Below are positions 18,455 through 26,417 of a stretch of 64,000 nt of DNA, in pieces. The DNA comes from Dinoroseobacter sp049800775. Lineage in GTDB: Bacteria; Pseudomonadota; Alphaproteobacteria; Rhodobacterales; Rhodobacteraceae. A program made the translations under genes and the position numbers. The notes under the pieces are model-generated. The model was not told the origin of the DNA. It made no database searches and worked only from the letters and a program-made list of their open reading frames with translations. Every line of letters starts with the position of its first letter. Position 1 is the stretch's first letter. Location: positions 62,001 through 126,000 of the forward strand of contig NZ_JBNAFR010000008.1 of assembly GCF_049800775.1 (NCBI RefSeq), in the 5' to 3' direction.

Positions 18455-19056
18455 GAGATGGCCGCCCCGTAATAGCGCACGATGCTGAGCGCCTTGAGAT
18501 AGACCTGTTCATCCGTGTCGCCCGGTGCATAGAGCGAGCTGCCCAGACCGAACCCCTTGGCCCCCGCCGCGAGCCAGGCCGCGAAATCCGGCCCGTCGAT
18601 CCCGCCCACGGCATAGATGTCCGTGCCCTTCGGCAAGACGGGCACCAGCGCCTTCAAGAGCCCCAGCCCACCGACCGAGGCCGGGAAGAGCTTCAGCCCC
18701 GTGGCCCCGGCCTCGAGCGCCGCAAAGCACTCGGTCGGGCTGAACACGCCGGGAAAGCTCAGCATACCTTGCGCGCGGGTCTCGCGGATGACGTCTGTGT
18801 CGGCGTTGGGCGAGACGATGATCTGTCCGCCCGCGGCCTTCACATCGCGCACCTCGTCCCGGGTCAGGACCGTGCCCGCCCCGATCAGCGCGCTGTCGCC
18901 CAGGGCGTCGACCATGGCCGTAATGCTGTCCAGCGCGTCTGGCGAGTTCAGCGGCACTTCGATCCGGTCGATCCCGGCGCTGACGAGCCGCGTCGCCACG
19001 GGCACGGCTTCGGGCGGGGTGATGCCGCGCAAAATGGCGATCAGGGGTCTGCTCAT
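18451..19056 (-). CDS. dgoA: 2-dehydro-3-deoxy-6-phosphogalactonate aldolase
   Basis: 201-residue class I aldolase of the KDPG/KDPGal family, cleaving KDPGal to pyruvate and glyceraldehyde 3-phosphate. The N-terminus PLIAILRGITPPEAVPVATRLVSAGIDRIEVPLNSPDAL contains the usual catalytic Glu region (RIEVPLN, where KDPGal enzymes read EVPLNSP rather than EITLRTP). The Schiff-base Lys sits in ATGLKLFPASVGG. The ATG at 19056 overlaps the end of dgoK by 4 bp. Confidence 0.93.
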   Translation of the reverse strand: MSRPLIAILRGITPPEAVPVATRLVSAGIDRIEVPLNSPDALDSITAMVDALGDSALIGAGTVLTRDEVRDVKAAGGQIIVSPNADTDVIRETRAQGMLSFPGVFSPTECFAALEAGATGLKLFPASVGGLGLLKALVPVLPKGTDIYAVGGIDGPDFAAWLAAGAKGFGLGSSLYAPGDTDEQVYLKALSIVRYYGAAIS

Positions 19057-19949
19057 GCGGTTTCTCTCAAGCTGGCATAGGCGCTGGCGAGTCCGGCGCG
19101 CACCATCTCGGCGCCATCGGCGATCCGGGCGGGCACGGCTTGCGCCTCGAGCGCGGTCTGGTAAGGGGCGGTGACCTTGGGCGCGCCGATCAGCGCCACC
19201 TGCTGGCCCAGCCAATAGGGGCGGGCGGCGACAAGCTCCGCCCCGATCAGGAGGCCCGAGAGCCGCGCGCGCGTCGCATCCGGTGCAATGCCTTCGAGCA
19301 GATCCGTGGCGCGCAGGCCAAAGAGCCGCGCCGCGATCCGTTCGGGCCGGGCCATGCCATCGCTGAGCCCCTCGGCAAAGGCCTCAGCGTCCCAGCCTGC
19401 ATCCGCGAGCGAATGGCGCAACACCGAATGGTGCGCGAGGGTGAAATAGAGCTCGCCGGTCATGAAGGTCTGGAAGCTGACGACCTCGCCCGCGCTGATA
19501 TGGGCCCATTTCGTATGGGTGCCCGGCAAGCAGATCACCCCGTCCCAGCCCGGGTTGCGGGCAAGAAACCCGGCAATCTGGGTCTCTTCCCCGCGCATGA
19601 CATCCGCAGGCTTGGGTTGCTTGAGCCCCGGGATCACATGGACCCGCAGCCGCGAGTCGGCGCAGGCGGCGCGCACGGGGGCGGGGCCCAGCGGGGCGCA
19701 GGGCACCGCCGCATAGGGCGCCTCGACCCAGCCCTGACGGGAGCCAACCATGCCACAGGCCAGCACATCCGTGGGCCCCTCCAGCCAGTCGCCAATCAGC
19801 GCCAGCAAGGCGGGTTCGAACCCGGCGCGATCCAGCGTGCCCATGCCCGCATCCGAATGCGCCTCGGCCCGGACTGTCTCCCCGGCCATGCGCCAGGCCC
19901 GCAGATGCGAAGTGCCCCAGTCTACTGCGATCCAGCCGGTTTCGTTCAT
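19053..19949 (-). CDS. dgoK: 2-dehydro-3-deoxygalactonokinase
   Basis: 298-residue kinase that phosphorylates 2-keto-3-deoxygalactonate at C6 using ATP. It begins WIAVDWGTSHLRAWRM, the sugar-kinase phosphate-1 motif. LACGMVGSRQGWVEAPYAAVPC and VICLPGTHTKWAHISAGEVVSFQTFMTGEL are typical of DgoK. The start at 19949 overlaps the SDR stop (ATGA). It stands between the dehydratase/SDR pair and dgoA, the expected order of pathway enzymes. Confidence 0.94.
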   Translation of the reverse strand: MNETGWIAVDWGTSHLRAWRMAGETVRAEAHSDAGMGTLDRAGFEPALLALIGDWLEGPTDVLACGMVGSRQGWVEAPYAAVPCAPLGPAPVRAACADSRLRVHVIPGLKQPKPADVMRGEETQIAGFLARNPGWDGVICLPGTHTKWAHISAGEVVSFQTFMTGELYFTLAHHSVLRHSLADAGWDAEAFAEGLSDGMARPERIAARLFGLRATDLLEGIAPDATRARLSGLLIGAELVAARPYWLGQQVALIGAPKVTAPYQTALEAQAVPARIADGAEMVRAGLASAYASLRETA

Positions 19950-20710
19950 CCTGTCACCACCACGCCACCATCCACGACCATGCATTGTCCGGTCATCATA
20001 CGGCTGCTGGCCGAGGCAAGAAACAGGGTCGCGCCAACGATATCCTCGGGGGCGAGATGCTCCTTGAGGCAGGCGCGGGACAGATGCGCCTCCAGATCCT
20101 CGGGGGTGGCCCACATGTCGAGCTGTTTCTGGGTCAGCACCCAGCCCGGGGCGAGGGCGTTGACCCGGATCCTGTCCGGCCCGAACTCGCGCGCAAGGCT
20201 GCGCGAGAGGCCGGTGATCCCGGCATTGGCTGTGGTGTAGGCCGGGTAGCCCGCATTCCCCATCATGTAGCTGATCGAGCTGAAATTCACGATGGATCCG
20301 CCGCCCGCCGCCGCCATGCCGGGCGTCACGGCCTGGGCGGCAAAGAAATAGGCCTTGAGATTGACCGCCTGCATCCAGTCCCAGAACTCGGGCGTAACCT
20401 CTGCGGTGCTGTGGCGTTTGTCATTGGCGGCGTTGTTCACGAGGGCGGTGATGGGGCCATGGGCCTCCGCCGACCGGGAGATGGCGGCGCGCAGGCCTTC
20501 CGTATCGGTGATGTCGCCTTGAATGAAGAGCGGCGCGCGCCCGTGTTTCGCGGTCATCTCGGCGACGAAATCGCTGGCGTCGGAGCGACCGATGAAGGCC
20601 ACCTGCGCGCCCTGGGACATGAACCCATCGGTCAGCGCAGCACCAATGCCGGAGCCGCCGCCGGTGATGAAGACGGACGCGCCGTCGAGGTCGGAATAGC
20701 TCGCAGTCAT
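19946..20710 (-). CDS. SDR-family sugar dehydrogenase (probable galactose 1-dehydrogenase) with Lys-to-Asn active site
   Basis: 254-residue short-chain dehydrogenase. The cofactor motif GGGSGIGAALTDGF (residues 17-30), VNNAAN (91-96), Ser145 and Tyr158 are all in place. The usual YxxxK lysine is Asn162, in YTTANAGITGL; the codon read on the minus strand is AAT. Context between the dehydratase and dgoK suggests it oxidises D-galactose (or a related aldose) to the lactone. The start overlaps the dehydratase stop (TGATG). The missing lysine leaves catalytic competence uncertain. Confidence 0.85.
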   Translation of the reverse strand: MTASYSDLDGASVFITGGGSGIGAALTDGFMSQGAQVAFIGRSDASDFVAEMTAKHGRAPLFIQGDITDTEGLRAAISRSAEAHGPITALVNNAANDKRHSTAEVTPEFWDWMQAVNLKAYFFAAQAVTPGMAAAGGGSIVNFSSISYMMGNAGYPAYTTANAGITGLSRSLAREFGPDRIRVNALAPGWVLTQKQLDMWATPEDLEAHLSRACLKEHLAPEDIVGATLFLASASSRMMTGQCMVVDGGVVVTG

Positions 20711-22419
20711 CAGTGGCTTTCTCGTGTCACAGGGCGGGTGTCCTGACCCACCAGAAAATCCAGATCCGCGCCCTGATTGGCCTGCAGCACGTGATCCACA
20801 TAGAGCTTGGCATAGCCGCGCGTGTAATGGGGCGGGTCGGGGGTCCAGGCTGCGCGGCGCGCGGCAAGCTCGGCATCCTCCACCAGCAGGTCGAGCACCC
20901 CGTCCTTGGCCGAGATGCGGATCCGGTCGCCGTTCTTCACGAGGGCCAGCGGTCCGCCCGCCTGCGCCTCGGGCGCCACATGGAGGATCACGGTACCATA
21001 GGCGGTGCCCGACATGCGCGCGTCTGAGACGCGGATCATGTCGCGCACGCCTTCGCGGACGAGCTTGGCCGGGATCGGCATATTCCCCACCTCCGGCATG
21101 CCGGGATAGCCTTTGGGTCCGCAGCCCTTGAGCACGAGGATCGTCTCGGGCGTCACCGGCAGGTCGTCGCGGTCGATATTGGCTTTCATGTCCTCGATGT
21201 TCTCAAACACGAAGGCCTCCCCCTCATGTTCGAGCAGGGCATCCGTGGCCGCCGAGGGTTTGACGATCGCGCCGTCCGGGGCGAGCGAGCCGGTCAGAAC
21301 CCGGAGCCCGGCTGCGGGCTTCACAGGGGCCTCCATCGACCGGATGACATCGCTGTTGAAACACTCTGCTCCCTCCGCATAGGCGGAGATGTCCTTGCCC
21401 AGCACGGTGGTGGCGGGACGCAGATGGTCCTTGAGTTCCGACAGTACGACGGGCACGCCGCCCGCATAGGCGAAATCCTCCATCAGGTACTGGCCCGAGG
21501 GCATGCAGTTCACCAGCAGGGGGATCTCGCCGCCGATCTCGAAATCCTTGAGGCTCAGATCGACATTGGCGCGGCCCGCCAGCGCCAGAAGGTGGACGAC
21601 CGCATTGGTCGAGCCACCCACGGCGGCATTGGCGAGGATCGCGTTCTCGAAGGCCTCCTTGGTCAGGATCGCGCTAGGGCGCAGGTCTTCCTCGACCATT
21701 TCGACGATGCGTTTGCCGGTCAGATGCGCGAGCGCCATGCGCCGCGCATCCACCGCCGGAAGGGCGGCATTGGTTGGCAGGGACAGGCCCATCGCCTCGA
21801 CCAGTGAGGCCATGGTGGAGGCGGTGCCCATGGTCATGCAGACCCCGGCGGAGCGGGACATGCCAGCTTCGGCATTCATGAAATCCGCCAGTGTCATCTC
21901 GCCCGCGCGCACAGCCTCGGAGAACTTCCAGACATCCGTGCCCGATCCGATATCCTGCCCGCGATACTTGCCGTTCAGCATCGGTCCTGCCGAGACCACG
22001 ATGGAGGGCAGGTCGACCGAGGCTGCGCCCATGAGCTGGCCCGGGGTGGTCTTGTCACAGCCGCCCAGCAGAACGACGCCGTCCATGCCATAGGCGCGGA
22101 TGGATTCCTCGACATCCATGGCCAGAAGGTTGCGGAACAGCATGGCGGTGGGCTTCATCTGGGTCTCGCCCAGCGACATGACCGGGAACTCGACGGGGAA
22201 GCCGCCCGCCTCCCACACGCCGCGCTTGACGCCTTCGGCGAGGGTGCGCAGGCCGTGATTGCACGGGGTCAGCTCGGACCAGGTGTTGCAGATCCCGATG
22301 ACCGGGCGGCCATCGAAGACATGGTCCGGAAAGCCCTGGTTCTTCATCCAGGAGCGGTGAATGAACCCGTCCTTGTCGAGCTTGCCATACCAGGCACGGT
22401 TGCGGCGATCAGTGGTCAC
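20710..22419 (-). CDS. IlvD/Edd-family sugar-acid dehydratase (probable galactonate dehydratase)
   Basis: 569 residues, iron-sulfur dehydratase family. CNTWSELTPCNHGLRTLAEGVKRGVWEAGG and LLGGCDKTTPGQLMGAASVDLPS provide cluster cysteines; MGTASTMASLVEAMGLSLP and GGSTNAVVHLLALAGR are family blocks. Members with this YGKLDKDGFIHRSWMKNQG start act on arabonate, xylonate, fuconate or galactonate. With dgoK and dgoA downstream, galactonate to 2-keto-3-deoxygalactonate fits, replacing the enolase-superfamily DgoD. GTG 22419 is preferred (GTG 22425 possible); a 24-bp palindrome begins 13 bp upstream. Confidence 0.88.
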   Translation of the reverse strand: MTTDRRNRAWYGKLDKDGFIHRSWMKNQGFPDHVFDGRPVIGICNTWSELTPCNHGLRTLAEGVKRGVWEAGGFPVEFPVMSLGETQMKPTAMLFRNLLAMDVEESIRAYGMDGVVLLGGCDKTTPGQLMGAASVDLPSIVVSAGPMLNGKYRGQDIGSGTDVWKFSEAVRAGEMTLADFMNAEAGMSRSAGVCMTMGTASTMASLVEAMGLSLPTNAALPAVDARRMALAHLTGKRIVEMVEEDLRPSAILTKEAFENAILANAAVGGSTNAVVHLLALAGRANVDLSLKDFEIGGEIPLLVNCMPSGQYLMEDFAYAGGVPVVLSELKDHLRPATTVLGKDISAYAEGAECFNSDVIRSMEAPVKPAAGLRVLTGSLAPDGAIVKPSAATDALLEHEGEAFVFENIEDMKANIDRDDLPVTPETILVLKGCGPKGYPGMPEVGNMPIPAKLVREGVRDMIRVSDARMSGTAYGTVILHVAPEAQAGGPLALVKNGDRIRISAKDGVLDLLVEDAELAARRAAWTPDPPHYTRGYAKLYVDHVLQANQGADLDFLVGQDTRPVTRESH

Positions 22420-22431
22420 GGGCACCCCCGT

Positions 22432-22455
22432 GCGCGGTGCATATATGCACCGCGC
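22432..22455. repeat. 24-bp perfect palindrome upstream of the dehydratase (copy 2 of 3)
   Basis: Half-site GCGCGGTGCATA followed directly by its reverse complement, 13 bases before the dehydratase GTG. A smaller palindrome, CGCGCAGCTGCGCG, lies at 22461-22474. The centre is exactly 90 bp from copy 3, a spacing that would allow two bound proteins to interact by looping. It is the closest of the three copies to a start codon. Confidence 0.82.
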
Positions 22456-22521
22456 GGACCCGCGCAGCTGCGCGTTGCCTGCGGGATGGTGTGCGTCTCG
22501 CCAGGGCGCCCAGAGCGTCCT

Positions 22522-22545
22522 GCGCGGTGCACATGTGCACCGCGC
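22522..22545. repeat. 24-bp perfect palindrome in the GH4-dehydratase gap (copy 3 of 3)
   Basis: Half-site GCGCGGTGCACA with its exact reverse complement and no spacer. It differs from copy 2 only at the two bases flanking the centre (ACAT...ATGT against ATAT). It lies 23 bp after the GH4 stop. The 148-bp gap between GH4 and the dehydratase contains both copies and is the only sizeable intergenic space between the GH4 and GH42 genes, so an internal promoter there is plausible. Confidence 0.82.
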
Positions 22546-22567
22546 CACGTGAGGAAGTGATTGGTCA

Positions 22568-23908
22568 TCATGCGGCTTTCTTCGGGCGGGCCCAGTCTGG
22601 GATCCAGCTGCCATGGGCGGCAAGCAGATCCGTGACAAGGTTGCGGATCTGGCGCAAGTCCAGTTCCGCGGCGGTGTGCGGATCCATCATCGCGGCGTGG
22701 TAGATATGCTCGGGTGTCTCATCCAGCAACGCGCGCACCATCAGTTCCTGCACATTGATCTGGGTCCGCATCAACGCCACCAGCTGCGGCGGGATATCCG
22801 TCACCGTGCTTGGCTGCACCCCGTTGCTGTCCACGAGGCAGGGGGTTTCCACCACCGCACCAAGGGGCAGTTGCGGGGTCTGGCCTGTGTTCTGCAGGTT
22901 GCCATAGATCCGGTAAGGCTGGTCCGTGACCATGGCGTTCATGATCTCGGCGGCGAATTCGTGGCTTTTCTCCACCGGGATTTCCGCTGCCCCCGTCAGC
23001 CCGGCGGCCTGGGCGCGCCAGTCTGCGATCTGTTCGAGGCAGCGGGTCGGATACTCATCCAGCGGCACGGCGAACTGCGCAATCAGATCCTCGCGTCCCT
23101 TCTTGATGAACCAGGGCACGTATTCGGCAAAATGCTCGGAGCTTTCGGTGCAGAAATAGCCCAGATGATCCATCACCTCATAGCGCACCTTGTTCGCGCA
23201 GCGCGGCATCAGGAGCGGCGGTTTGGGCAGCGCCCCCCCCGCATATCCCGCCCGCAACGCAGGATAGAGATCGCGGCCCCGATGGGTCAGCTCGAGGAAG
23301 AATGCCACATGGTTCACCCCGGCCACCCGGTAGCGGATCTCGTCCTGCGGCAGGTCCAGGTCATGGGCCAGCTCCTGCACCGTGTTCTGTACCGAATGGC
23401 ACAAGCCCACGGTCCGCACATGGGGGTAGCGTTCCGCCAGCGCCCAGGTGTTGATCGCCATGGGGTTCACATATTGCAGCATCACCGCATCCGGGCAGAC
23501 CTGAGCCATATCCTCGGCCACAGACCAGAGATGGGGCACCGTGCGCAACCCCCGCATAATCCCGCCGATCCCCAGCGTATCGCCGATGGTCTGGCGCAGA
23601 CCGTAGGCTTTGGGGATCTCGAAATCCGTCACGGTGCAGGGCTCATACCCGCCGATCTGGAAGGCGGTGACCACGAAATCGGCCCCCTCCAATGCGGCGC
23701 GGCGATCCGTATGGGTGCTCACGGTCGCGCCCGTGCCCATGGTGCGGATCATCGCCCGCGCCACCAGCTCGCTCTCGGCGAGCCGCGTCGCGTCGATATC
23801 CATCAGCGCGAAATGGCCATCCCGCAAAGCCTCGAAATGCAGCGCATCCCCGAGGATGTTTTTCATGAAGATTGTCGAGCCTGCCCCGACAAAGGCGATT
23901 TTGGTCAT
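22568..23908 (-). CDS. melA: Alpha-galactosidase, GH4 family (NAD+/Mn2+ dependent)
   Basis: 446-residue cytoplasmic GH4 enzyme. The N-terminal NAD site reads KIAFVGAGSTIFMKNILGDAL. Metal and substrate residues are visible: YVNPMAINTWAL, GLCHSVQNT with Cys170, and VAGVNHVAFFLEL with His200. The Cys plus His pair binds Mn2+ in this family, and the CHSVQ block is typical of alpha-galactosidases. It would hydrolyse imported alpha-galactosides such as melibiose. The ATG overlaps the permease stop (ATGA), so it belongs to the transporter operon. Confidence 0.92.
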   Translation of the reverse strand: MTKIAFVGAGSTIFMKNILGDALHFEALRDGHFALMDIDATRLAESELVARAMIRTMGTGATVSTHTDRRAALEGADFVVTAFQIGGYEPCTVTDFEIPKAYGLRQTIGDTLGIGGIMRGLRTVPHLWSVAEDMAQVCPDAVMLQYVNPMAINTWALAERYPHVRTVGLCHSVQNTVQELAHDLDLPQDEIRYRVAGVNHVAFFLELTHRGRDLYPALRAGYAGGALPKPPLLMPRCANKVRYEVMDHLGYFCTESSEHFAEYVPWFIKKGREDLIAQFAVPLDEYPTRCLEQIADWRAQAAGLTGAAEIPVEKSHEFAAEIMNAMVTDQPYRIYGNLQNTGQTPQLPLGAVVETPCLVDSNGVQPSTVTDIPPQLVALMRTQINVQELMVRALLDETPEHIYHAAMMDPHTAAELDLRQIRNLVTDLLAAHGSWIPDWARPKKAA

Positions 23909-24753
23909 TTCACAGCTCCAAGAGTGAGACCAGCGATGAAGTGTTTCTGCATCAGGAAGAACATGGCGACCGGCGGCAGGGCGGCGATGATGCTGCCTGC
24001 GCTCATCATGTGATAGGCGGCCGTGTACTGCCCGTTGAAGGAGGTGATCCCGGCGGTGACCGGCTGGGCATCGACCCCTTGGGTCAGCACCACGGCCCAG
24101 AAGTAGTCGTTCCAGATGAAGGTGAAGATCAGCACCGACAGCGCCGCAATCGCGGGCTTCATCAGCGGCAGCACCACGAACCAGAAGATCCGCCATTCCG
24201 CGATCCCCTCGACCCGCGCAGCCTCGATCAGCTCAAAGGGCAGGGCCCGGATGAAGTTGCGCATGAAAAGCGTGCAGAACCCGGTCTGGAACGCGATGTG
24301 AAAGAGCACGAGCCCGGTCTTGGTATTATAGAGCCCCAGATCCAGCGTCAGGTCGCGTACGGGCACCATGAGGATCTGGAAGGGGACGAAATTGCCCGCC
24401 ACGAACATGAAGAAGATCCACAGGTTCGCCTTGAATTTGTAGATGCCGAGGGCAAAGCCCGTCATGCAGGACAGAGCCACCGCGCCGATCACTGTGGGCA
24501 CCGTGATCATCACCGAGTTGATCAGGTAGCGGGGCATGTCCGATTCCAGAAAGACCCGGCTGTAGTTTTCCACGAAGCTGATCGAGGAGGGCCAGGTCCA
24601 GTAATTGCCCGTGGCGAAATCTCCTGCCGGCTTGATGGAGAAGACCGCCACGGCGATCAGCGGCAAAAGCCAGAAGATCAACGCCACCGGCAGCAGCGTC
24701 TTGTAGGCGATTTGCTGACCCCGGGGGGCCGTCTCGATGGGGGCTGGAAACAT
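23905..24753 (-). CDS. Sugar ABC transporter permease (MalG type)
   Basis: 282 residues with six hydrophobic helices. The binding-protein-dependent transport signature near the C-terminus (EAARVEGIAEWRIFWFVVLPLMKPAIAALSVLIFTFIWNDYFWAVVL) contains the EAA loop that docks with the ATPase. It pairs with the MalF-type permease upstream. The small gene between the two permeases is an unusual insertion. Likely galactoside import, from operon context. Confidence 0.93.
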   Translation of the reverse strand: MFPAPIETAPRGQQIAYKTLLPVALIFWLLPLIAVAVFSIKPAGDFATGNYWTWPSSISFVENYSRVFLESDMPRYLINSVMITVPTVIGAVALSCMTGFALGIYKFKANLWIFFMFVAGNFVPFQILMVPVRDLTLDLGLYNTKTGLVLFHIAFQTGFCTLFMRNFIRALPFELIEAARVEGIAEWRIFWFVVLPLMKPAIAALSVLIFTFIWNDYFWAVVLTQGVDAQPVTAGITSFNGQYTAAYHMMSAGSIIAALPPVAMFFLMQKHFIAGLTLGAVK

Positions 24754-24754
24754 C

Positions 24755-25117
24755 TCAGGCTCCTTTCCGGGGGGGCAGGCCGTCGCGCAGGGCCTTGGGC
24801 AGCTTGGCGCGGATCAGATCATAGGAGGTCGTGACGCGGTGGATGATCTCCTCCGGGGCGGCATCCTCCGGCAGTCGTACCCAGCTTTTGTGGAAGTAGG
24901 GCGCCCGCTCGGCGACCCCGGCCTCGATCAGCATGGACGCGGTCTCTACCGCGTCGCATTTGACCGCAACACCCGGGTATTTATGGCCAAAGCAGGCGAA
25001 CATCTTTCCGCCCACCTTCCAGGAGGGGATCTCGTCCTCGGACAGGGCCAGCTCGGCCCCGGGCAGACGGGCGCAGATCGTATCCACGCTGTCGCGGAGT
25101 AGGGAGGCCGTCTGCAT
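24755..25117 (-). CDS. MmcQ/YjbR family small protein
   Basis: 120 residues matching the YjbR/MmcQ (CyaY-like fold, DUF419) family: SWKVGGKMFACFGHKYPGVAVKCDAVETASMLIEAGVAERAPYFHKSWVRLPEDAAPEEIIHRVTTSYDLIRAKLPK. Proteins of this type are small cytoplasmic DNA- or ligand-binding-like domains of unsettled function. It starts inside the stop of the MalF-type permease (TGATG) and ends 1 bp before the MalG-type permease start, so it is translated within the transporter operon. What it does there is unknown. Confidence 0.85.
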   Translation of the reverse strand: MQTASLLRDSVDTICARLPGAELALSEDEIPSWKVGGKMFACFGHKYPGVAVKCDAVETASMLIEAGVAERAPYFHKSWVRLPEDAAPEEIIHRVTTSYDLIRAKLPKALRDGLPPRKGA

Positions 25118-26058
25118 CACCGTGCCTTCTCTTCGCGGTACATGGAGTAGAGGAAATAGGCGATGAAGCAGAGCATGATGGCAAAGAGCACCACCGCGAT
25201 CGCCGCGCCATATCCCATGCGGAAACCATATTCGCTCAGCGCGACTTCGAACATGTAATAGGCCAGCACCCGGCTCGACCCGAAGGGCCCGCCCGCGGTC
25301 ATCACCGAGATCATGTCGAAGGACCGCAGGGCGCCGATGATCGTCACCACGAAGGCGATGAAGGTCGCCGGGCGCAGCTGCGGGATGATGATGTACCACA
25401 GCATCTTCCAGCGCTTGGCCCCGTCGAGACGGCCTGCCTCGATCTGCTCGGGGTCCACGGCGTTGAGGCCCGTCAGGTAGAGGATCATGCAATAGGCCGT
25501 CTGCGGCCAGAGCCCCGCCGCGATGATGCCGTAGGTCACGTAGCGCTCATCCCCCAGCACGTTGATGGGCGCGATCCCGACCGAACCCAGCAACGTGTTC
25601 AGCAACCCGAAGGTCGGGTCGTAGAACCATGTGAAGACAAGGCCGACGACCACCTGGCTGATGACGAAGGGAAAGAAGAACATCGATTTGTAGAACCGGA
25701 TGCCCGTGACCGTCTGGTTCAGAAACAGCGCGATGAACAGCCCGCCGGGGATGGCCAGCAGGTAGAGCACCAACCAGATCACATTGTTCTTCAGAGAGGT
25801 GAAGAACGCGTCGCGGTCCACGAATTCCCAATAGAGATCCTCGTAGTTGCGCAGCCCGACATATTCCGGCTGCCCCAGCCCGTCCCATTCATAGAGTGAG
25901 ACATTGAAGGACTGGAAGATCGGGAAGATCACATAGAGCGCGAAGAACAGGATCCCCGGCGCAAGGAACAGCCAGGGGGTCAGCGCGAACTGGTTGCGGT
26001 GAAACCAGGAGCCGCCGCCATTGACGGCACGAACATCGGAAAGGGCTGTCTCGGACAT
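25117..26058 (-). CDS. Sugar ABC transporter permease (MalF type)
   Basis: 313 residues. A soluble N-terminal segment (SWFHRNQFALTPWLFLAPGILFFALYVIFPIFQSFNVSLYEWDG) leads into six helices. The EAA loop is in EQIEAGRLDGAKRWKMLWYIIIPQLRPATFIAFVVTIIGALRSFDMI. It forms the channel with the second permease. A 359-bp non-coding gap with a hairpin separates it from the binding-protein gene, allowing the two parts of the operon to be expressed at different levels. Confidence 0.93.
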   Translation of the reverse strand: MSETALSDVRAVNGGGSWFHRNQFALTPWLFLAPGILFFALYVIFPIFQSFNVSLYEWDGLGQPEYVGLRNYEDLYWEFVDRDAFFTSLKNNVIWLVLYLLAIPGGLFIALFLNQTVTGIRFYKSMFFFPFVISQVVVGLVFTWFYDPTFGLLNTLLGSVGIAPINVLGDERYVTYGIIAAGLWPQTAYCMILYLTGLNAVDPEQIEAGRLDGAKRWKMLWYIIIPQLRPATFIAFVVTIIGALRSFDMISVMTAGGPFGSSRVLAYYMFEVALSEYGFRMGYGAAIAVVLFAIMLCFIAYFLYSMYREEKAR

Positions 26059-26417
26059 GGCTAAACGCTCGTTTCTGGGGCAAGGGGGGCGGACCCGGTC
26101 CGGGTCCGGTCCGTCATCATCCGGGGTTCAAATCTGCATGCGCAACGATGCGGCGTGCCGCGAAGACGGCTCAATTCTGCGGGCATTGAGGTCTCCTTTC
26201 CTGAAACCACGGACCGGCGCGGGCCGGGGGCGATGGCGGTTCTGCGCGGTGGCATCGACCCGAAACGGGCCGATGTCGCGGCCATGATCATGCACCGTTT
26301 GCAGGGGCGGGCCGGTGAGGCGGGGCCGGGAGATCCCGACCGCGCCGGTCCTTGTGCGCCCGTTGGTCCGGGGTGCGTCCGCGCCGTCGGGGTTCCCCGA
26401 CGGCGCCCGGGATCCGC
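26059..26417. other. Non-coding gap between binding-protein gene and MalF-type permease gene
   Basis: No convincing gene is seen on either strand. It contains a strong hairpin next to the binding-protein stop (annotated separately) and a GGACCCGG / CCGGGTCC inverted repeat with a one-base centre at 26091-26107, near the permease start. The layout matches the mRNA-processing gaps seen after the binding-protein gene in many ABC operons. Confidence 0.6.
26381..26406 (-). terminator. Strong hairpin just after the sugar-binding-protein gene
   Basis: GCGCCGTCGGGG and CCCCGACGGCGC form a 12-bp perfect stem around a two-base centre, starting 11 bases after the binding-protein stop on the transcribed strand. 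No U-run follows, so partial termination or 3'-end protection of the binding-protein message is more likely than full termination. Confidence 0.75.

Noticed and set aside
22420..22638. Longer dehydratase start upstream of the palindromes
   Set aside because: The extra residues are translations of the palindromes and have no family resemblance; homology starts at the GTG near 22419-22425.
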